Source: Grifola frondosa (Eukaryota > Basidiomycota > Agaricomycetes > Polyporales > Grifolaceae). Taken from it: a DNA stretch of 64,000 nt. Position numbers and translations under genes: made by a program. Positions within the stretch are counted from its first letter, which is position 1. Each line of letters begins with the position of its first letter. Positions 1-13,234 of the stretch are shown here, in pieces. The stretch covers positions 1 to 64,000 of the forward strand of contig LUGG01000005.1 in the NCBI GenBank assembly GCA_001683735.1. Reading direction: 5' to 3'. The notes under the pieces are model-generated. The model was not told the DNA's origin and ran no database searches. It saw only the letters and a list, made by a program, of their open reading frames with translations.

Positions 1-1038
1 CGGCTGCGGATTGAGGGAAGCCGGATGGATGGAATTAATGAAGGGAGGATTGAACGAAGCTGTTGAGTTGGGTAGATATCTGCATGAGAACTACCGACAC
101 ATCCGCACGTTTAATGCTGTGAGGAAAGCAGAAAACAGGCCGGCCTATTGAGACACAATGATGAGAAAATATGTCAATATCAAGAGACGATGAACGCACG
201 AATGCAGCGGCTGCCTCGTCCGTATCTATCCCTCGTTTTGTGACATTGTTCGTATAGGCGCTGAGTTAGATCGTTGAAGCATAATGAAGGTGATTGAACA
301 GTAACGGGACCCACCTGATCATTGAGCCTGTCGGTATCCCCAGCATTTATCATAAGATCGATGAGGGTGTTTATCATATACACCGGTGGGGTACCTGTCG
401 ACACAGGGCTTAAGTCTTTCTGATAGGAAACCGGTGCAGGATATGTCTGCAAAGATGGTGGGGGAATCTTTCTGGGAGGACGTCTTACAGGTGGATAAAG
501 TTGCGTTGTAGCTGGAGAGGGTCAGCGGGAGGGCGGTCGAAGTCGAAGGCGGTGTTGTGAACACTCAGGCAGTGCACACCTCGAAGCCTGCTACAACATA
601 AATGGAGCGTGTTGTTGAGCGTCGAATATGAGTCTATATGAGTACGTACTCGTCATGGCGCTATAACGGCGCTACCATGAACTACTCAAATAAGCGCTCG
701 CCGAGTTGGAAGGCAATATATATATATCTATATATATCAGAGCCAAATATTTGTTATCGGTGGCTGAGATAGCGACGCAACAGATCCGGCCGCGGAGTAT
801 CCGCTCCACGATAGAAGTATAATGCTACATTTACGTTTATAAGTGTGACTAACAACAATGTTGCAGTTAATGCGTACGGGAATAACAATTGAAACATCCG
901 AGTCAGTGTGATGCGAAGTCCATGCCAGAAAATAGTTGTAATGGATATGAAGGTGTGTATAGGCTCACAATGTCCTGCTATGGTGCTTCGACCTCACAAA
1001 TACTATATTAGAACGAGATGAATATGATTTAATAGGTT
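1..1038. other. No gene recognised (window start)
   Basis: Only short overlapping open frames on both strands are seen, without codon pattern, splice sites or recognisable motifs. This is downstream of the kinase gene that ends at 1039. A short AT-rich TA run lies around 716-738. I see nothing else that I can support. Confidence 0.5.
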
Positions 1039-4000
1039 TCAAACTTGTGAAGTAGGCTCTGGGCTATCGGTCTTGAAGCGCAAGCGACCAATCAGAACCG
1101 TATCAGGTTTGCCGTTCCCGGATACGGACACTTTGGTGGCGTATTGGGCGTTGGCGTCGGGCTCCTCAGCATAGAAAGGTCCTAAGAAAGAAATTGGAGA
1201 GATCTGTAGTGGTCGTGAACTGCCCCCAAGGTTGACCGTTTTTGCTGGACGAGAAAACATCGAAGTGAACCTGGCAGCAAATGAATGAGCGGCAACTCAT
1301 CACTTCTGAAAAGACGACTGACATGTCCATCAGGATGCGCATGACTTACGAACAAGGCATGGTTCTGCGCTTCGAGCGTGCCAATGACTAGAACGGAGGC
1401 GACTTCAGTCAGACACGTAGGAACAATGAATCTAGATCGTAAGTCGCACCGAGATAGATATCCTCTCGTCTAAGCTGGTGCATCGCCCCAAACAACTCCA
1501 TTATATGGTCAACGTTCGCTTTGAACCACTTCTTCGGTGTCGACAGGTCTTCAATGTACCGGTAGACGGTAGATTCGGTGAACAAGTGTGCAGTCTTATG
1601 TCCAGCCCGCAACTGCGACGAATATCGTCTGCTGATGTTGCGACTAGATAGACGTTAATGGACACATCGTGTCAGACGATATCAACGAGACTCACGATGC
1701 GTCATTACGGCTACGGGACATGATCCACGACTGAATCATGTCCTTCCCCCGCTGGGTAACAGTGCGTCTATCCTGGCGCTGATTGCCCTTTGACACCAGC
1801 CCGTACCCATACAAGGAAGGGAGATCGCCCGTCATGCCGGCGGAAGTCTTCGCAGGATCGAATGAATTGAAGAGTGTCACAAATTGTCCACTGGGCTTCG
1901 AGTGATAACCCACTGCTCCAAGCGCCACTTGAGAGGGTGTCCATAGAGGTAGCGTCACTGCATGTAGCGTTAAGCATTATGGGAGAGGTAGTTTTGTCAA
2001 TACGGAAGGTGCACATACAGGATGGATGGAATTCGTGCTGCAACAACATTCGATACCGGCGTTCGTTGCGATATTCTGCGCTAAGCTTGTCTGTAGGAAG
2101 AGGTGACTGATATCCGGGGAGGTCCAGCCTCTCCATATGGCTATCGATTGTAGAGGCGGGGCGAGAGGATTCACGGCTGCTTGCTATCGGAGAGTGAATG
2201 AAGTGATCTGGACCGAAGGGTTGATGAAGTACGCTTTGGCCGTCTGGCAAAGTAGAAATATCTATCTGTGCGGTATGAAAAGAGGTATCAGTAGACGGGG
2301 AGAGCCCTCGTCAAAAGAGGTGATGGTGTCCGCTGGATAGGGCAAATGTGTGAGCATGTAAGTTATGGATGTGAAAGAAACGACATACGAGGAAGAGGAG
2401 GAAGCGGGATCGGATGCATATCGGGCGATTTCCGAGTAGATTGTAGTTCCTGCCTCTTCGGCGGTGCCGGTGATTCCTTCATATTGGCCCCGACATACAC
2501 ACGCAGCTGCTGCACCTCATGGTCGATTTTCAAAAATGTGGGTCGAGCAGATGGCTCGCGATCCCAACAGGCGTGGATAATATCTGCAAGTCGCAGGCTC
2601 CACACCCGCACGAGTGGAATCTCTGGTCGCATATTTTCTTCTATAAATATCATGTGTTAATTCTTGCCGGTTGATAGCATCAATGTACAGACGTACTGAG
2701 AACGAAGTGCCTGACGGCATCGTCATCCGCCATCGACCAAGGTACCGCACCCTTGGTGAGCAATTCAACACAACAAATAGCGAATGCATAGACGTCGATC
2801 TGTTGCGTCATCTCGCTCTGACCAGCCATAAGTTCTGGTGCCTGCCATCTCAGAGTGCCATCTACGATGCGGTCGATCACATGAGCATAAGATCAGCGAA
2901 GTGTCGATGGCGAATTCAAACGTACGGGGAAGAGGGGTGCCGCTGATGCGGTATGCTTCTGACTTCATCTCGCTCTGCCCAAAGTCCGAGATTATGCAGT
3001 GCACGCGATCGTCGACGAGGACGTTCGCAGCCTATAACCGAAATGAATTGTCACGAGGCATGCGGACCGAACACGCAAGAGACGCACCTTTAGATCACCG
3101 TGCAGAACTTCCTTGCCATGCAGATAAGCCATGCCCTTCGCGATCTCGTGCACCATCTTCAGCAAATCTACCGAGTCCAAACTGGGCAGGCCCTTGAGGT
3201 ACGTCACCAAGCTTCCGTTCTTGTAATGCGGACTGACAAAGAACCATGGGGGATCGCTCGACGCCGAGGACGCTCCCAGAAGCTCGAGCACGTTCGCGTG
3301 CTGGAGCGTCTTCCAGATTGATACCTATACACACAAACAATACATGTCAATCTCACCTGCGCACAGCCATATCGCTGCATCGTAGCACGCACCTCATGGA
3401 CGAACAGCTGTCTCGGCGTCGTCGGCGCGAGCACCTTGATCGCAACCGCGCGGTTTCTCCACGTGCCCCTGTACACATCAGAGAAGAAGCCGATACCAAT
3501 CTTCTCCTCGCGGTCGACCTCATATCTCGTAATCGTCCAGCTGGGCAGCGCAACCTCTGTCCCGCTCAAGCGCCTGAGCGCATCAATCCCCGTCTCGATG
3601 AACTCCCGATCGAGCGTATCGCGCGGTGCCCTCGATCGAGCACTGCCATTGCTTGCGCGGCTGTCCCCGCTGCTCGTGCGGGATCGCTCTGAGTCCTGAC
3701 CGAGCGATGCCACAGATGCAGCCTCATCCGCGATGCTCTCGCGCTCCACTTCGGTCTCTAGTGCACGTTGGAGCGTCTTCATCGCCTCTGGCATCTCATC
3801 GCGGCCGACCTGAAGCACGCGCAGCATCTCCACATCATTGTTTGCCTGCAGCGCTGCGCGCATCAGCTGGCGCAGATCCGCGGTATCGTGCGCCATATCG
3901 CGCTCATTCTGCTTCTCGGTGAGCACCTGCAGGGTCTCGCGGATTTGCTGCGGATTCGTTAGGCCATCGACATGGATTGGAGCGAGCAGAGCGTCGTCCG

Positions 4001-5433
4001 TGCCTGTGAGCATGAGCATGTTTGTGTCGAGAACAGCTGGGGCAGGCAGAGCTTGAGTGGAAGCAGGATGGGCTGAGAGCCTGTCCAGGAGGGCGGCATT
4101 ATCTGCATGTCGCTGTTCTTCTGCACGCAGCACTTGCTTGAGAATACGGATTTGGATAGAAAGCTATGAAGAGCTTGTCAAAAGGTATTAATTTAAACCA
4201 TATAGAGATACCTACACTGAACATGCCAAGGGCATCATTCAACCGGTTATCACATGCTTGGATAGCTCTCTGAACTTCGTCTCGCCTCAAATAGCGCTTG
4301 ATGAAAGGTCGATGGATTTGCTTTTGCAAGAATCGATGGACCTCGCTGAACGCCCTGTCAAAGCCACGTGAAACTGTGAGAGGATTTCGAGGAGCATAAA
4401 AGTAAAACGCACTCCACGAGAACTGAAATTGGCATTTGCAGCTCGACTCCAACCTCGTCGCTTGCGTTAGCAATTTCCTCGCGGACAGACATCAAAATCG
4501 TCGCGCATCTCTCAGTGAGTCGCAAGCACGCCAAGCGGTTGATCTATAAGCTCACGCAATTAGACATAAATTAAAAGGAGTGACATTTTCATACGCACGT
4601 CGACCATTTGCAATGAGTCCCATATCCCAAGGAGGGTCCGCGCCGCCTCCTCGAGACCAAGGATGGGAACGAATCTTAGCACGTCTGCGCTCACCAAAAG
4701 GACCTCGTGGAGTACATCGCCCGATGTGCCAAGCACATTAACAGCTGCCTCGGATACACGCTGATGCAATTCTTGGTGTAAGTAACATGCCGAGAAAGTG
4801 AAGATCGTTAATCACCTGGCGCGTACGTATCCATCCTTCCGTATGTTCGTGCGGGATGGTACGCTGCCGTCTCTCCTCCCACGGGCGGGCGAGCTCACGC
4901 GCGTTCCACCACTTCACTGGAGCTCCATGGGGAGGCGTTGGTATGTCTCTAGATGTCGACCTCCATGTGAACGCAAAGTCGCGCAGAGGACTTTTTGAAC
5001 GGCCTCTCTGTGCATCAGAGGCTGCGCGGCTGCGTGTTCGTGTGCCAAAGAACTGCGAATCCGGGTCACGGGACGCAGCTGCGGATACAACGGTGGGTGG
5101 TAGAGGGTTTGATACGACGCGTGTAACGGGGGGTGCTGTGGAGGGTGGTGCGGATGGGGGGCGAATGGTAGAAACTGACTCCCCACGGGGTCGGGAAATC
5201 GAAGAGGGATGCGAATGAGGTGCAGGAGAAGATGAGGCGGCCAAACTATCAGTTGAGGCATCGGCGGAAGAGAGAGACGAGGTATGTTTGGGAGGTGTAG
5301 CAGATGGGTTGAGCGGGGAAGAAACTTTCGCAGTTGAACTAGACGCAGAAGAATGGCTCGACAAAGGGTGCATAACGGGAACGTTGGATTTGGGAGTCAC
5401 GGGCGATTTTCCGGATTTTCCAGAGGTGTCCAT
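1039..5433 (-). CDS. TKL-type protein kinase with MLKL-like N-terminal helical domain
   Basis: Multi-exon serine/threonine kinase of the tyrosine-kinase-like group. Exons I can phase on the minus strand: 5433-4827, 4771-4599, 4543-4413, 4354-4216, 4163-3393, 3324-3088, 3031-2926, 2861-2697, 2640-2389, 2306-2019, 1957 to about 1692, then three or four short ones. The N-terminus is Ser/Pro-rich. Exons 2-5 encode a helical region like the MLKL/adaptor helical bundle (RPFIKRYLRRDE, then ACDNRLNDAL). The kinase domain has a glycine loop (IGIGFFSDVYRG), VAIKVL lysine, HGDLKAAN catalytic loop, SDFG, and an APE motif (WQAPEL), so it looks catalytically competent. A C-terminal extension (LWTPSQVALGAVGYH; FVSHAHPDGH) is shared with other agaricomycete members as I remember them. 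One extra base in a T-run near 1188 puts the last 45 or so residues in another frame; if real, the protein stops at about 1166. Signalling role inferred; substrate unknown. Confidence 0.87.
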
Positions 5434-8400
5434 CGCGGTTGTTGAAGTGACAGAGACGCGTCAAATGTAACGTGTGTATCGAGCAGAGAGCTGCGAGTGG
5501 TGCCTCCAGAGATGCAGTAATGACCCAGATATATGGCGAGGAACGTACAGACAAAGCTGCCACAAAATTGGCTCCCTCTTATATGAATGCACGAAGAATC
5601 GAAAGAGTGTCGGTCTGCTGCTCCCTCCGCGGAAGTGGCGGGTTTAGCACGAAACGACAATGAGCCAGCGTGGTCGAGTCGGAACTGATCGACGACGTAT
5701 GATTCGAATGATAATGGATCCTCAGGCAATGCCCCCAAGCCGCCGCCGCTATAGAGTTCGCGTGCTGCACGAGGTCGTCGTCGTATGCAAGCAAGTGGTC
5801 GACGTGGTCAATGGCAGAGGTTATTGAATTGTTCGTTGCTGGCGCTTGCCGTGTAGTTGGACATGATATTCCCACGCCACCAGACCATGCAAGCACACCA
5901 GAAAAGGAAATTGCTGTAGATGGTCCCGATGCAAATCATCTTAGCTCGGATACTCAGCCGATGCCATTCTGCTGTGCCACGGCGTCTGCTGCTTAAAAAC
6001 CAACCCGCTCAATGCGAGAGGCACTCTCAGTGACTCTGATATAGCCAACCTGGAAGCACTGCAAGTAAATAGTGAGTACATAGGCATCCTGATTCAGCGT
6101 AGTTCCGACATAGATTCCGTCTTCAGTCGAGTCTTTTGGGCTAACTCAACAGCTCACACAGCCGCATCTACAATTAACGCGCAGTTTCTAGCGCACAATC
6201 GATTTCTGGCGCCATCGATCCTAATTCCAGGCGAGGGGGAAGTTGGTAGAATCATTTCACTCATGGATACAACTAGATCCATGGCTCCCAATATTGTCAG
6301 CGCTACCGCGTGCAGGTGTCTTATATCATGCGGCTATTCTTTCACCGAACCGCACCTCAAGGGACCGTCGAATAAGAGAGAGGAGCTGCAGTCTCCGTGC
6401 CTAAAGTTGCCGGCGGTTAGGTGATCGACTGTCGGTATGATCGGATCGAGACCAGATTATGTCTCTCCTCAAGGATCTCGCTCGCGGCTGCACATGTGGC
6501 TCTGTGTGGCTTGTGTCAACACCGATTGTATTCTTTTATCCCGCACATGCAGCCGCTCGATGACACAGACTTGCAATGAGTGATATAACGTCTCGCCTGC
6601 TCATCCGGTGCCACGCTACGCAAGGCACAGCCATCCGAACTTGCGTCAGAGGCTGACTTTGAGTTCTGAGTTTGCATTGCCACTGATGATATAGCGCGCG
6701 CAGTAATCAATTGTACATAGTAAGTACAGGAGCCAACTTCACATCAGCTTTATACTAAAGTGCACAGAAATATATTGAAATCTGACGACATTTCCATGAT
6801 TCGGTTCTCGGACAAACGCCGTGGCACCGGATGCATCTTGATCGATCGTGCGCAAACCTCCGCGCAACATAATTGCCGCTACCCTCAAACTGCAGGCCAG
6901 GTCGCGTCTGCCGGTACATTGAACCATTTGAGGTGTCAGGACAATTGTGACTCTCCGAGCCATATGCATGGTGTTGCAGGAATTTTGCATAAATTACGCC
7001 AGTGGTGAGAATGAAGATCATGATCAGCATTCTCATTTGTGCGCAGAAATGCCGGGGCAGTAAATTGTGCGGCAGCGATGGTACCCGATGCCTGAGGACG
7101 CATCTTGTGTAACGATCAAGAGTCAACATGCGCTCACAGGCAAACGCATGAAGCCGCCACATGGCCTAACAATATAAGATCATCTTCATTGACTATAGAC
7201 ATTCGATAATTCGCATACAAATGCAATAATCGCCTCGTGCTCTACCAGTATGATCGGCATTAGGCCCGGACGAGTAACGTTGCGATCTTATTGAGACCAA
7301 AGATGACGCTATGTGCCCACGGACCTGTGGAAGTTTTGGGTGGGATTAGAGTAACAAGCTTCCATTTAAAAATGAAGCATCAAGACAAGATGAAGAAATG
7401 ATATTCATACGAACAGTGAGCGAAACTTATCTCAGTTCCGTAGACGGCGCAGAAGTACGAGCGAACCAGGTCACGGGACGGTTGAGAAGGTCAGCCTGTT
7501 ATCCTAAAAATATTAATGCGTCCAAATTACACCAAGCATCCCATTCTCAAGTCATGTGGGTCGGGCCCTCCGCGCACGCCTAGAACGTTCGTGTGTTGTC
7601 AAATATAAGACTGAAAAGAATCAACTTAATGCTCAACTTCATCCAACCAAGGCGAATCTCCCACCTCGAGTGCTTCAAGCTTGTTGGAGTCAACCACCAA
7701 CCCAATTCTCGTATCTTGACTGTAGGAATATTAATTGCAAAATGGCTTGATTCTCGTGTTAGAGGTCATGGACAACCTCTACACTTGCAATCGTGGGGGA
7801 GCAGTGCGTCAGAACTCATTGAAGTGATTTTGGTCCGAATCAGGAAGCGGCGACCCGAGTTAGGGGTATTGTCAAATATGAACAAATATCAGCCACAACC
7901 GCGCGACAATCGCGTCTCGAGTTCTTATTCTCCCACAAGCTGAATGCGCGATGCGTAAAAGCTGCAGTATCTGGAATCCGCCACTCTTATTTCAGCCTTG
8001 GCTATGAGAATACTCACAGGTAGACCTCGTCAGCTGGTGAAACCGCAGGACCTAGTGCAATCGCCTCCGCAGACGATCATTTACCAGCTGTTGCAAGGAT
8101 TTGGTTGCGGCAAGCCATAGAAACGAATATCTCGCAAGCGAAGAGTGGTCCCGTTGTACGTCTCAGTTGGTCTGACGACAAATTACTTGCACCTTAAGCT
8201 TAATATTCATACTCCTTGATTTATACCAATGAAACTCGAGCGCGTCCTCTCCAGGCACTGCCATTCGTGACGTACAGCCGTGTGTTGCATACGTTCTGCG
8301 AGCTGTCCTAGTTTTCTGTCGTCCCGACCAGGAATGGATATTGAGAGCCTGAAGGTAACGTCTTCGGCCCTCAAGGTCCCGGAACGTGAGAAGACTTAGG

Positions 8401-9778
8401 TCAAAAGACGGCAGGCATGTCTCTTGAAATGTTTTATGCCCAGTCAATTCACTCACGGTCTTTACATTTATATCCAGCTTGACCGATGACATGTAATATC
8501 TCCATGCTCGTTACGTTGCATTGAGCAATTTGTTGCCGACATTTTAAAGAGAACGTTTTCGGCACGCACAAAGGTTTTCCCTTCTCACCGCATTTTGACT
8601 TGCATGCATCTCCTTTTTCGCCCCGTCGCTCCCCTGACGCCTGCGGATCGCTTAGTCCTGTGGTTCCATGGAGACCTGTCAACTAGGCTTGCATCGAATG
8701 ACGTCTCAAATACTGCTACGAAGCAATGGACAGCGCAACGTTCGCAAGGGTTCCAAGACATGGGAAAATAGACACTAATAATGTACAGCGCCTTTCTCCT
8801 CCGCGTCCTTATCTCTGTCATCATATTAAATCATCAAGATACGGTCTTTGTCTGGTGCGGATTATTATAAAATATAAAATATATCGAGGCCAGCTGACTA
8901 GAAGCTCCTTCACAATAGATTCCACGTCTCTGGCATGCGCAAATTGGCGCGGAGAGACTGCCGGACGACGCCCAAACTCTTCCTTTGGACGAACTTTGCG
9001 ACGTGACTGGACATTGTCGGGTGTTCAGTGCTAATTCGCCATCCTTTCGTGGACTAGCAGCGCTACCTATCGAGTTCCCCATGCTCCATGCCAATCGCGG
9101 TATAGCTGGAATTGCACCCCTTCCTACGCCTGCGATCGTGAGAGGTCCGCTGCGCGGGTCGGGACCGCCTTTTCATACGCTCACAGAGGTGGCCATGTAA
9201 CCGGAGGTTCTTAGCTATCAACAACACATGCACGAGAACACATGCCCCAGTGGTCAGGTACGTGTATATCTTGACGTACTAGGATGATGTGCCTCCACTT
9301 TTCGGGACGCCTGCCATCTCGCGCTGTCCCACATGAGCAACGGTCTATTTGACTCATGTTATCTTCGCTACTCCGTCATCTGGGCCCAAAGTCGCCCAGC
9401 AGCTGACATGGACGTTCTTCTTTCTTCTAATCGTTTGTTTTGGTCGTTGTCCCTTCTTCCGCCGACACAACACCGGGTCGGAGCGGTCGCCTGATGGTCG
9501 ACTATTCGTTGTCTGATGTGGTCTCATATCTGTGCGGCAGCGTTTGGCGTTCCTCGGGTCCGGTCCATCCTTGCTATGAGGACAGTATTTGTCCTAGTTT
9601 GTAGGCTTTCAAAGTCCTCCCGTCTCTTGGTGAAACATCCTTCCTATCTAGCTCAGAGGTATGTACAACTGAGCGCATTTGACAGCCATTAGATTTCCTT
9701 CACATCGCGATGCGGATGAAGTCGTGCGCGGAGATATACGGTATTGGAGCGGAGGTAACAGGCCAGAGCCCTTAGCCC
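5434..9778. other. Long gene-poor stretch upstream of the kinase
   Basis: The first few hundred bases must hold the kinase promoter, but I see no clear TATA box. Overlapping minus-strand frames at about 6739-7162 include one hydrophobic segment (MLIMIFILTTGVIY) that could be a relic of a membrane protein; I cannot name a family. The remaining short open frames change strand and frame without splice-site logic. No transposon ends or RNA genes were recognised. Confidence 0.5.
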
Positions 9779-10762
9779 CGCACTATGGAGGTCTTTTGGT
9801 TACACTTCAACTTTTGACAGGTGCCGGGATGCCGACGTGTGTTGCTCGCGTGCTTCATGACGAAGACCCCGAGGACTACTCTCAGTAGGAAATAAAGCAG
9901 TAAGTACTCCACGACTATGTACGGCGTCGGTAATAAAGCATCAAGTATACATGTGCGTGAGCACCAAAATCGCACTGGCTATTCATGTCGTGCTGCCATA
10001 GGCATGCGGCGCTGCGCACCTCGTCTGCTAGACCAAAGGTGATGTGATACCGTGCCCAGCTTCTCTGGGCCCATGCTAATAAACATGCCCCTCCGCAGTG
10101 CATCGAAGCGCTGACGCGCGCGCCAAGTCCCCCACGGCTCCACAGAACTACTCTGCGGTGCGCATCTGGGACCTCTACGTTGCTCATCTTGTCGTTTAAA
10201 TCCCTCACTCAGATACGGGCCTGCACATCCTCAAGAGTGGCCGATGACGTCCCGACCACCGCCTCGGGGCGCATCCTCAAGCACGAGAGCCTCGGTGTCG
10301 TCAAGTCCGTCGGGACGGGCATAGGCGTGTTCAAGCTTGGCGACCACATGATTATCTCCTGCGTCACCGCCTGCGTCGGTAACCACTACTACCAGCGCGC
10401 GATGCCCTCGCACTGCACGGACGGCGGCTGGATCCTCGAGAACACGATCGAAACAGGCTGGCCGTCGCGAAGAAGTTGGGTGCGACGCATCTGGTGGAGA
10501 GCGGGACGGACGCGGTGAAGCAGGTGCTGGAGATCGAGCAGGCAGGGTGTTGACACTGCCATGGAGGCAGTCTGGTATGTCCTTGACGAGAGACGTGCAA
10601 GGAGATTATTGGCATGGGTGGAACGATCGCGAATGTCAGCATGCACGGCGCGAAGGCGGATCTAGTGCATCTCGAGAAAGTAGCAATAGTAACTTGCATC
10701 CGAGTTGTACCGCCGGATCAGTCCAAGAAGAGGGTTCAGTAGTATGTACAAAACTGTCAGAA
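9779..10762. repeat. Left arm of a long inverted repeat
   Basis: This arm of about 1 kb is the imperfect reverse complement of 16313-17078 plus 19205-19378. From the outside in it holds a 170-bp segment that also reads as an open frame (LPTPYIVVEYLLLYFLLR) in both copies, then a segment around 9945-10110, then alcohol-dehydrogenase fragments. The inner border shares the string CTGTCA followed by divergence, and lies 12 bp from the stop codon of the integrase gene. Copies differ by many substitutions and indels, so the duplication is not recent. Confidence 0.8.
10180..10745 (+). pseudogene. Zinc-dependent alcohol dehydrogenase fragment (left copy)
   Basis: Relic of a medium-chain zinc alcohol dehydrogenase. 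The GroES-like part is readable (GRILKHESLGVVKSVGTG, FKLGDHMIISC, SHCTDGGWILEN), followed after a deletion of the cofactor-binding middle by pieces of the C-terminal half (LAVAKKLGATHLVESGTDA in a shifted frame). Several zinc-site residues are gone and at least two frames are needed. The opposite copy in the right arm keeps the middle part that is missing here. Non-functional as it stands. Confidence 0.75.
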
Positions 10763-10773
10763 GTGAAAGCATT

Positions 10774-12865
10774 CTAGTATGTATCGGAACCGCAATCAGA
10801 CGAGCTCGCAGAACTAGAGTCATCAGTCCATTCGTTATGTTCGTTATTCTCCATCACCTCCGAAAAATCACCGTCCAACTCCAGATTGTCTGCGGCCTGA
10901 GCTGATGTCGAGGCCGCGCCGTGCTCGAGACCTCCGACAACCCTATCCCCTTCCCGCGGACGTCGAAGATCCAAAACGGGCATCCACTCTTCACCATCAG
11001 GGTCCTCCCCTACAGCAGGTAAAGTAGCATGAGTAGATAAAATTGTGTGCAACTCAGCATCGTCATCATATGCTACGAAGCACGAGAGTAGCTCGCTATA
11101 AATTGTCCAGATATTGTCACGGTCGAGGACTGGTGAGCCGAGTTCTTGATAGAATTCAGCGGCTCTCAATGCAAAGGCAGAGGGTACGAGATGGAAGACG
11201 GGATGCAATGGAGGTGCGTATTTGTTTCGAACCTCAGCAAGATGCTCAGGATTGACTTTGACCTGTGTGAGATCAGATTAGTATCGGGTACAATTATAGC
11301 ATTAGGCTACATACCGAGAAATCGTCGGATCCATGATCCGTGGGATTTTCGAAGATATCGATAGGTCGTCCTCTGGGTAGGAGCTTGTGTCTGTTATAGC
11401 GAGGTCTTGTATCATTGAATTGCTCAACGTAGATATCTAGCTCCGACTGAAGCCACGGGATGAATAAGTAGTGGAAAACGAGCCTGTTTGGACAAGATGA
11501 GAAAATGGTGAGGATGAGTGTACAATTTCGCTCACCGTTCTAACGGGATATCAGGATCATAGAGGCCACTGTTGAGCCCATAGTCCAGCAGTTCTTCAAA
11601 ACCAGGACTCCATGATGTTCGAAGGAGACGCCAGTGAATTTCGGGTTTGATATTGCGTTTTCCGCCTTTGAATTTGTGTTGGAGCGTGTCCGACAGCGTT
11701 GGGTCATGACGATGCCGAAGGACTGTCTGTGCGTTGGCGATACCGTTGTTCTCAGTTCCAGGATCACTTTGCGTCAACAAAGGCATTGCTTGAAAACATA
11801 CATCAGCACTGATTATTAAGGCATATAAGTAGAGAAATTTACCGCCGAGAGACTCAACGGTATCACAGTACCACCCACATACCAAACGTGGGTTACGATT
11901 TGTCCACCAGATTTTCAACCACAGAATCCGACCCGAAAACGGCTCCACACCAATATGAAGGTACAGTTCAAACCTCCGCCATTTATCATGTTGGTCCATG
12001 CACCAAATGTCATTTACGCCTACCGTCCAAAACTGCCGGCGTAGTAAACGTTGAGCCTTGCGCGCCCGCACTTCTTCCGCATGGTATCTATTCATATATT
12101 CACAGATAAGCTTTCTATTCATGACGAGTGATTAGTATATACATAGTCATTAATGCAACATTATTACTCACCTTGAGACATGAATTCGTTCTTCAAAAAG
12201 GAGGGTAACTTTCATCTGCCTGGAACCACGGCTGGGGAAGCGTAATCGAACACGCTCTACAGCGTCAGCAATGCTTTCAATTGTGTGTGCCTGTCCGCGA
12301 GTTGATTTGATATTCCATATGGATCGCTTTTTCTTGAGTGCTGAAAGACTAAGTTGCGAGAATGAAGAATGATCGGAAAAATAGACTGTCACACACACCT
12401 GAGATTGTATAAGTCTCCGTCATAGTGACGGCGCAGCCGTTTGACAATATCTGGATTTTTGAATCCTCGCGCAACGTAGTGCTCAATCCAGGGTCGAATA
12501 ATCAACTCTGGTGCTGTTGTATATTCAGCAGAGTTATATGTGATAGCAACATGGATACTCACGACATATCCGTTGACCATTCTTGCCCTCAGGGTTCGGC
12601 ATAGCAGAAGCGCGCTGCAACTGGATAGCGCGTGAAGCCTGCTAATATAGCTAAAACCTACCTTGATAACCCGAATCCTTCCATGTGATGCTGATTGTGC
12701 AAAGTCATCGAAATACAGCTCGGTCATCTCGGAGCAGAGCTGCATCTGAGCATCCTGACATAACATGCAAAGAACCGGTGATAATTTCATAGTGTGATCA
12801 TACTTCATCATACGTACAGAATAATAATGCCTTGCATGCGTGTGCATTGCGTTTGCGTCGGACAA
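10774..12865 (-). CDS. Integrase-core (DDE-fold) protein of the agaricomycete multicopy family
   Basis: Spliced minus-strand gene. The N-terminal part (ELIIRPWIEHYVARGFKNPD) resembles a helical DNA-binding region; then an integrase-like catalytic core with the acidic residues in VNDIWCMDQHDKW, LLTQSDPGTEN and NIKPEIHW, which I read as the D, D, E triad. A conserved tail follows (LFIPWLQSELDIYVEQFND; HPVFHLVPSAFALRA) with an acidic, Ser-rich end. Exon joins around 12389/12360, 12168/12122, 11840/11790, 11532/11480 and 11220/11208 keep the frame. The family recurs in many copies in Agaricomycetes, as I recall; whether it moves DNA is not established. It is transcribed divergently from the alpha-kinase gene, and both sit between inverted repeats. 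The exact start is uncertain. Confidence 0.82.
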
Positions 12866-13234
12866 TCTGTGACAAGATTATACAATGTGTTGCCTCAGCT
12901 TTGTGAAGTCTTGGATTCCAAGCTTAAAGTGCCAGTACAGTATCCGAGGAGAAGAGGATAAGCCTTAGAAGCTGCACAACAAAGCAGTGTAAGTAAGTAA
13001 AAAGACAGAATCGGACATGATTGAAGTGGAAGGTTGGGGTTCGGAAACACGTGATGGCATTATACGGTTCCCTAGTCTTTCACGGTGTTACAAGAACAAC
13101 TCATGTCAATTACAGCAAATAGAAATGAATCATACGTACTCAGGACAACCCATTCACTAGTACTACTTATGCCGTTCATTGTCGCTTCCGTGCTTTTCCA
13201 TCTTTCAAATTTTGCTTTGTGCGTTACAATCTTC
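12866..13234. promoter_or_regulatory. Shared divergent promoter region
   Basis: A gap of about 370 bases separates the probable starts of the integrase gene (minus) and the alpha-kinase gene (plus). Both must be driven from here, so joint regulation is possible. I see no unambiguous TATA box or repeated operator-like motif. Confidence 0.45.

Noticed and set aside
5397..5896. Overlapping minus-strand frames upstream of the kinase (for example 5579-5896)
   Set aside because: No homology, no splice sites joining them to the kinase start, composition unlike the neighbouring exons.
9772..9975. Small hydrophobic ORF (LPTPYIVVEYLLLYFLLR) present in both inverted-repeat arms
   Set aside because: Conserved because the DNA repeat is conserved; start codons and ends differ between the copies and no promoter is seen.
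13085..13234. Upstream extension of the alpha-kinase frame to 13085
   Set aside because: It would add a hydrophobic stretch not expected in the family; MSTNDEFFTPG at 13235 is the more natural start.
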